Below, piece after piece: positions 55,897 through 60,443 of a DNA stretch of 60,443 nt; the stretch's first letter is position 1; every line of letters starts with the position of its first letter. Source of the stretch: Opitutia bacterium (lineage in GTDB: Bacteria > Verrucomicrobiota > Verrucomicrobiia > Opitutales > Opitutaceae); NCBI GenBank assembly GCA_947475065.1, contig CANJLB010000023.1, positions 1-60,443 of the forward strand, given 5' to 3'. The position numbers and the translations under genes are program-made. A model generated the notes under the pieces. That model was not told the DNA's origin. It made no database searches and saw nothing but the letters and a program-made list of their open reading frames with translations.

Positions 55897-56100
55897 GCCG
55901 AAGAAACGCGACGTGATGAACCGCCCACCGCGCCAACCGAAGCAGCCGTTGCTCACACAACCACTCATCCTCCGCACCGCGCTGGTGGCGCTCATCATAC
56001 TCGGCGGCGGACTGGGCTTGTTTCTTTGGTAACTGCGAATCGAGCAGGCCGGGCTGGCGGTGCACGCACCGTAGCTGTCAATTCTATCGTGCTGGTCCAG
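55880..56100 (+). pseudogene. C-terminal remnant of a cation-transporting P-type ATPase
   Basis: Directly fused to the integrase fragment: the frame at 55880 reads FSLAFEPKKRDVMNRPPRQPKQPLLT followed by a membrane helix (ALVALIILGGGLGLFLW). This is the segment just before the last helices of PacL-type Ca2+/cation ATPases (LAFEP..xDVMxRPPR). It then meets a stop at 56030 (TAA where GAA is expected), and after one missing base continues ARTVAVNSIVLVQ to about 56100. So only ~70 residues of the tail remain, with a nonsense mutation and a frameshift. Confidence 0.8.
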
Positions 56101-56295
56101 ACATCCAATGCCGTTCACTTGACCGGAACGCGTTTTAGGGCAAATGTGTATCCGTGCTGTGGTCAACGCTGGATCCACTTGGCCACCGGGGAGCCAGTTA
56201 AACCGACCGACATTCATACTTAAAACCGGATCCCGTTGGATTGGCCCTACCGGAGGACGGTGCGAGTCGGTGATACGTGACAATGCAGCCCGAGC
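56101..56295. other. Junction region between the mobile-DNA scar and the ABC operon
   Basis: 195 bp downstream of the ATPase remnant and convergent with the ABC operon end at 56296. No gene or terminator recognised. The other end of the element (second copy of the tRNA-Leu 3' end) was not found in this window. Confidence 0.45.
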
Positions 56296-57489
56296 TCACG
56301 TTTCGCGCAGGGCCGCGGCGATGGGGATACGGCCCGCGCGGATCGCGGGGAACAGCCCGCCCAGCACGCCGATCATCGCCGCCCAGAGGATCGCCTGCAT
56401 GAGCAACGCCGGCGACACCCGGAACGCGAACGCCACCTGACTGAAGGTCTGCCAGTTCATCGTCGAGGTCATGTAGCCGTCGAACGCGAGCCACGCCCCC
56501 GCCGCGCCGAGCACGCCGCCGGCCAGCGCGAGCGCGAGTGACTCGAGCAGCACGGAGACGACCACCGGGCTGGAGCCGAAGCCAAGCGCGCGCAGCGTTG
56601 CGATCTCACGCGTCCGCGCCGCGACCGAGCTGTACATCGTGTTGAGCGCGCCGAAGAGCGCACCCACGGCCATCAGCGCCGCGATGGTGATGCCGATGCC
56701 CTTCACGAAGCTTACCAGCAACGTGGACTGCTCGGCGTAAAAATCCGACTGACGCACGGCCTTGATGCTGAGCGCCGGATTGGTCGTGAGCGCGTCGGTG
56801 AAGGTGTGGAGAGCGGCGGCCGAGATGAGCTTGGCATAGACGGACTGGTAGGTGTCGCCGCGATGGTAGGCGGGCTGGAGCACGGCGGCGTCCGTCCAGA
56901 CCTCGGACTCGGCCACTCCGCCGCCGGCGGTAAAGACGCCCACGACCGTCCACTCAGTCTGCCCAACGCGGACGGTCCGGCCCACATCGAGCCCGGAAAA
57001 CTGGCGCGCGGCACCGACGCCGACGATGACCTCGTTCTTGCCCGGCTCGAAGCGGCGGCCTTCCACCATGGTGAGGTTGCCGCGCACGTCGAAGGCCGCA
57101 GGCGAAACGCCGCGGAGCGGGACGTTGGCGTCGGTGCCGGTGGAACGCTTCGGTAGGTTGATGACGACAAACAGCTCAGCCGAGGCGAGCGGGAGAATGG
57201 CGGCGTTGCGCGCGAGGCCGGGGGCGTCGGCGATGATGCGAGTGTCTTCGTGCGTGAGGCCGCTGTTCATTTCGGTGTCGGAGCCGCTGCGGAGCACGAT
57301 GGCGACATCGGGCGAGCCGGAGACGGCGAGCACCCGCTGGAAGCCCTCGGCGATGGAGAGGACGCCGACGAGCACGGTCACGACGCCCGCAATGCCGACG
57401 GCGGCTGCGATCGCCGCGCCGCGCCGCTCGGGGAGCGTCTTGAGGTTGGCGAGGGTGATCGCGGAGATTTGGGAGAGCCAGTTGAGCAT
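56296..57489 (-). CDS. ABC transporter permease, MacB/FtsX type (B)
   Basis: 397 residues. N-terminal helix at ~24-48 (IAAAVGIAGVVTVLVGVLS) is followed by a large extracytoplasmic MacB_PCD-type domain (~60-260; EVIVGVGAARQFSGLDVGRTVRVGQTEWTVVGVF). Three C-terminal helices (~267-390) carry the FtsX region with SSVAARTREIATLRALGFGS. Last gene of the operon. Works with the ATPase at 58659 in a MacAB-like system that pushes lipids, peptides or drugs outward; the substrate is unknown. Confidence 0.88.
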   Translation of the reverse strand: MLNWLSQISAITLANLKTLPERRGAAIAAAVGIAGVVTVLVGVLSIAEGFQRVLAVSGSPDVAIVLRSGSDTEMNSGLTHEDTRIIADAPGLARNAAILPLASAELFVVINLPKRSTGTDANVPLRGVSPAAFDVRGNLTMVEGRRFEPGKNEVIVGVGAARQFSGLDVGRTVRVGQTEWTVVGVFTAGGGVAESEVWTDAAVLQPAYHRGDTYQSVYAKLISAAALHTFTDALTTNPALSIKAVRQSDFYAEQSTLLVSFVKGIGITIAALMAVGALFGALNTMYSSVAARTREIATLRALGFGSSPVVVSVLLESLALALAGGVLGAAGAWLAFDGYMTSTMNWQTFSQVAFAFRVSPALLMQAILWAAMIGVLGGLFPAIRAGRIPIAAALRET

Positions 57490-57504
57490 CGCGGAGAATT
57501 CGTT

Positions 57505-58662
57505 TCAGGCTTGACGGCGGAGGGCCTCGCTGACGCCAAGGCGCATGGCCTGGAGGGCGGGAAGCGCACCGGTGACGAGGCCGAGGGTGACCATGAGACC
57601 CGCGCCGAGAATGAGGTGCTGCGTCGGGACATAGAAGACAGGCAGCATGCTCGGCACGGGGCTGCCGCCGACGGTCATCAACCACGCCGCGCCGAGCCCG
57701 CCAACCCCGCCGAGCACCGCCAACAGGCACGACTCGGCGAGCACGAGCCCGAGGACGAGGGTATTGGTGAAGCCGAGCGCCTTGAGCACGCCGATCTCCT
57801 CGGTGCGCTCGCGCACGCCCTGGGTGATGGTGTTGCCGGAGACGAGCAGGATGGTAAAAAAGACAGCGCCGAGGATGCCGGTGATGATCGCACCGATGTC
57901 GCCGACTTGCTGGGCGAAGCCCTGCATCATCGCCGCCTCGGGCTCGGTCTTGGTCTCGTAGGCGGAGTTGGCGAACTCGCGGTCCACGGCGGCCGTAATC
58001 GCATCGGCGTGTGCGGCGTCGTTCACGCGGACGGCGAACCAACTGATCGTGCCCTTGTTCTGCCCGCGGCCCTCGTCGAAATAGTCGTAACGAAAGAAAA
58101 ACTGCGAGGTGTCCACGCTTTTCTTGGCCGTCTCATAGGTGCCGACAATCTCGAACTCCCACGCGTCGCTGCCGTCGGCATGCCGCCAGATGGGCGCGGT
58201 GAGTGGGACGCGGTCGCCGACCTTCCATTGGAATCGCTCCATCAGAGTGCGGCCGACAATTGCACCGTTGCGGGTTGTACGCCACGCCTGCCGGTGCGCG
58301 TCCGACACAACGAACTCGGGATACATCTTCAGAAACTCATCCGGCTCGACGGGCATGGAGGCGAAAAAGTTTTTCGGGTCCTGGTAGATGCCGCCAAACC
58401 ACGTCTGCGCCGTGACGCCGCTCACCCCCGGAATCGCCGCGATGCGCGCCTGGTAGCTAATGGGGACCATCTGGATGATGGAGACCTTGTGCCGCGTCAT
58501 CAGGCGGTCGGCGTTGGCGCTGCTGACGTCGCCGGTGAGCGCCAGCTTGAGCGCGCCCAGCAGCCCAAACAGAAAGAAGGCGATGCCGATGGACAGCAGT
58601 GTCAGCAGCGTGCGCAGTTTCTTGCGCCGCAGGTTGCACGCGACGAGGTATAGAAATTTCAT
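57505..58662 (-). CDS. ABC transporter permease, MacB/FtsX type (A)
   Basis: 385 residues. N-terminal helix LRTLLTLLSIGIAFFLFGLLGAL, then a periplasmic domain (IPGVSGVTAQTWFGGIYQD...AIVGRTLMERFQWKVGDRVPL), then FtsX-like C-terminal helices with TEEIGVLKALGFTNTLVLG. Its start overlaps the ATPase stop (ATGA), and 15 nt separate its stop from the second permease. The two permeases differ in sequence, so the transporter is a heterodimer. Confidence 0.88.
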   Translation of the reverse strand: MKFLYLVACNLRRKKLRTLLTLLSIGIAFFLFGLLGALKLALTGDVSSANADRLMTRHKVSIIQMVPISYQARIAAIPGVSGVTAQTWFGGIYQDPKNFFASMPVEPDEFLKMYPEFVVSDAHRQAWRTTRNGAIVGRTLMERFQWKVGDRVPLTAPIWRHADGSDAWEFEIVGTYETAKKSVDTSQFFFRYDYFDEGRGQNKGTISWFAVRVNDAAHADAITAAVDREFANSAYETKTEPEAAMMQGFAQQVGDIGAIITGILGAVFFTILLVSGNTITQGVRERTEEIGVLKALGFTNTLVLGLVLAESCLLAVLGGVGGLGAAWLMTVGGSPVPSMLPVFYVPTQHLILGAGLMVTLGLVTGALPALQAMRLGVSEALRRQA

Positions 58663-59357
58663 GCGGGCGCGGCCGCAGAGAGCTGGCCTTTGTCGAGGTG
58701 GACGGTGCGGCTGGCGCGTGCCGAGGCGTGCGGGTCGTGAGTGACCATGATGATGGTTTTGCCCTGCTCACGGTTGAGCGTCTGCAGCAGGCTGAGGATC
58801 TCGTCGCCGGACTTGCGGTCGAGATCGCCGGTCGGCTCGTCGCAGAGCAGCAGCGTCGGGTCGGTGACGATGGCGCGCGCGATGCCCACGCGCTGCTGCT
58901 CGCCGCCGGAGAGCTGGCGCGGGTAGTGGCTCTTCCGGTGCGTGAGTCCCACGACGGCGATCGCGGTGGCGACGTGCTTGCGCCGCTCGGCCTTGGAAAG
59001 ATGGGTGAGCAGGAGCGGCAGCTCGACGTTGCGCTCGGCGGTCATCACGGGGAGCAGGTTGTAAAACTGAAACACGAGCCCGACGTGCCGCGCGCGCCAG
59101 CCGGCGAGGCGGCGGTCGGAGAGCGTGTCAATGCGCTCGCCGCCGATCTCGACCGTGCCCTTCGTCGGGCGGTCGAGGCCACCGAGCAGGTTGAGTAAGG
59201 TGGACTTGCCCGAGCCCGAGGGGCCCATGAGCGCGAGGAATTCACCCCGTTGCACGGTGAGGCTCAGGCCGGCAAGGACGCGGATTTCCTCGGCGCCGCG
59301 GCGGTAGGTCTTGTCCACCTCGGCGATGCGGATGAGCGGGGATTGGTCCGTGGTCAT
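58659..59357 (-). CDS. ABC transporter ATP-binding protein (LolD/MacB-like)
   Basis: 232-residue ATPase. Walker A GPSGSGKS at 45-52, Q-loop FQFYNLLP (Q97), signature LSGGEQQR at 149-156, Walker [13 protein letters not shown] (173-174 acidic pair), H-loop VTHDPHA. The sequence [20 protein letters not shown] is typical of the LolD/MacB class. Start overlaps the adaptor stop (ATGA), and its stop overlaps the first permease start (ATGA), showing an operon of adaptor-ATPase-permease-permease. Confidence 0.94.
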   Translation of the reverse strand: MTTDQSPLIRIAEVDKTYRRGAEEIRVLAGLSLTVQRGEFLALMGPSGSGKSTLLNLLGGLDRPTKGTVEIGGERIDTLSDRRLAGWRARHVGLVFQFYNLLPVMTAERNVELPLLLTHLSKAERRKHVATAIAVVGLTHRKSHYPRQLSGGEQQRVGIARAIVTDPTLLLCDEPTGDLDRKSGDEILSLLQTLNREQGKTIIMVTHDPHASARASRTVHLDKGQLSAAAPA

Positions 59358-60297
59358 GGTTTTTTCATTTCGGCAATGGGGGTGCCGTCCGCGAGGTCGT
59401 CGGGGCCCTCGATGACGATGATTTCTCCGCCGGCGAGGCCGGTAGCAAGCGTGATCTCGTCGCCGTTCTTGGCGGCGATGGTGACGGCGCGCGAGGTGAC
59501 GCGGCCGTCGTGCGCGACCCACACGATGTCGCGGCCGTCGCGGGAGCGGACGGCCGGTCGCGGCACGACCACTGCGCGCGCGCCGGTGCCGGTGGCGGGT
59601 GTGGCGGGGGCCTGGAACGCGACCTTCACCCCCATGTCGGGCAGGATGCGCGGGTCGAGCTGGTCGAAGCCGACGCGCACCTTGACGGTGGCCTTCTGCC
59701 GGTCGGCGGTGGGGATGATGGCGATGACGTGCGCGGGGATGCGCCATTCGGGATACGAGTCGAGGGTGGCGACGACGGGCTGCGCGGGCTCGACGCGGTT
59801 GATGTAGCTCTCGCTTACATCAATCTCGATCTCGAGCGAGGCCATGTCCACGAGCGTGCAGATGCCGGTGCGCGTGAAGCCGCCGGCCGATATGGGCGAG
59901 ATCATCTCGCCGGGCTGGGCGTTTTTCGAGGTGACAACCCCGGCGAACGGCGCGCGGATGATGGTGTCGTCGAGTTGCTGTTTCCAAATGTCCACCTGTC
60001 GCTCGGCGACGGCGATGGCGGCAAGCGTCTGGTCGTGCCGGCTGCGGAGGGCGCGGGCGTTGGACGCGGCGTGGTCGAGGTCGGAGGCGCTGAGGATGCT
60101 TTTGGCCGCGAGTTCGCGCTGGCGGCGCAGGTCGGTCTCGGCGAGCGCGAGGTTGGTGTCGGACTCGGCGAGCGCCAGCTTCGCGACCTCGCGCTGGGCC
60201 TCGGCGAGGGCGAGGCTGGCCGCGGTGTTGGAGGCGTCCACATGGGCAAGCACCTCGCCCAGCTCGACGCGCTTGCCCTCCTCGACGAGCACATCTA
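59354..60297 (-). pseudogene. Periplasmic adaptor (HlyD/MacA type), 5' end removed by IS630
   Basis: The frame resumes LDVLVEEGKRVELGEVLAHVDASNTA in the middle of the biotinyl-lipoyl-like domain. It then continues through a long helical hairpin (~VALAEAQREVAKLALAESDTNLALAETDLRRQRELAA...ARALRSRHDQTLAAIAVAERQ), a second lipoyl half (APFAGVVTSKNAQPGE), a beta-barrel (VDVSESYINRVEPAQPVVATL...ATVKVRVGF) and a C-terminal domain. Signal peptide, membrane anchor and N-terminal ~60-80 residues are absent, because an IS element occupies position 60298 onward. The frame stays open into the IS, giving a chimeric start that cannot be exported. Probably inactive unless the missing half lies beyond the window. 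Confidence 0.85.
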
Positions 60298-60443
60298 GTG
60301 CTTGCTTGCAATGAAAAGAGATAGATGTCAAGTTAGGTGGCATGGCACGAACCGCCCCCCGCATCACCTGTAGTCCCGACGATCAGCAAACGCTGGAACG
60401 GCTGGCGGGCAGCCGCACCGGCCCGAAGCAAGCCGTGGAACGC
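60298..60443 (+). mobile_element. IS630-family insertion sequence (left end, incomplete)
   Basis: Inserted at CTAG (60295-60298), with the TA as the expected target duplication: IS630 elements use a 5'-CTAG-3'-like target. The terminal sequence begins GTGCTTGCTTGCAATG. Only the left end and the first 34 codons of the transposase are in the window. Confidence 0.75.
60342..60443 (+). CDS. IS630-family transposase (N-terminal part)
   Basis: ATG at 60342, reading MARTAPRITCSPDDQQTLERL and then AGSRTGPKQAVER to the window edge. This is the helix-turn-helix beginning common to IS630-family transposases (…TLSEEERATLERLARSRTAPARLVERARI…). The catalytic DDE part lies beyond the window. Points away from the adaptor gene. 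Confidence 0.8.
   Translation, partial: MARTAPRITCSPDDQQTLERLAGSRTGPKQAVER

Noticed and set aside
57250-58653. A 467-codon plus-strand frame across the two ABC permeases
   Set aside because: Antisense to both permeases, which have membrane helices and ATGA-coupled starts.

Overview
The window is GC-rich, densely coded DNA from a diderm bacterium. The best guess is the Verrucomicrobiota, probably an Opitutaceae relative. This is inferred from gene content, not from a marker comparison. Outer-membrane genes are present (bamA, an ompH/skp-like gene, lpxD), together with a Ser/Thr kinase coupled to an ECF-type sigma factor, a planctomycete/verrucomicrobial-type cytochrome c, an AraD1-like sugar enzyme and several large secreted proteins.

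Layout. 1-0.96 kb has no convincing gene but carries two IS-end-like direct repeats. 1-15.5 kb is mostly housekeeping: cardiolipin synthase, a methyltransferase, a UDP-sugar pyrophosphorylase/phosphohexomutase pair, murJ, a DUF218 protein, clpX, a RidA protein, an orphan NMT1/THI5-type binding lipoprotein, an amidohydrolase and recN. 15.5-18 kb encodes a secreted protein with four tandem ~125-residue modules. 18.6-29.7 kb is mixed: an AraD1-like protein; an ATGA-coupled trio (MGDG-synthase-like glycosyltransferase, unknown protein, class III aminotransferase) followed by a 3-methyladenine glycosylase; a DUF3108 protein; a metallo-beta-lactamase nuclease; an AI-2E family permease; and a VapBC-like pair beside a decayed second antitoxin. 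29.8-37.9 kb holds a UvrA paralogue and a kinase/sigma pair. 38.3-45.3 kb holds a gene remnant, a cytochrome and four secreted esterases, three of them in tandem. 46.5-54.8 kb is an envelope/replication block: dnaB, bamA, ompH-like, lpxD, prs and a DegP-like protease. 54.9-56.1 kb is a tRNA-Leu(GAG) followed by an integrase pseudogene spliced to the tail of a P-type ATPase. 56.3-60.3 kb is a MacB-like export operon whose adaptor gene is cut by an IS630-type element running off the window.

Most unusual: (i) palindromic elements inside coding sequence, one inserted in frame in uvrA and one in the kinase activation loop; (ii) a family of intergenic inverted repeats with about 8-nt internal periodicity, at least six copies between 32.7 and 46.2 kb; (iii) a kinase whose C-terminal half looks like a polysaccharide chain-length (Wzz-like) module; (iv) several fresh gene scars (integrase, ATPase tail, antitoxin, Sde182/DUF1593 tail, adaptor), each traceable to a small lesion or insertion. 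No CRISPR array or complete phage was seen.
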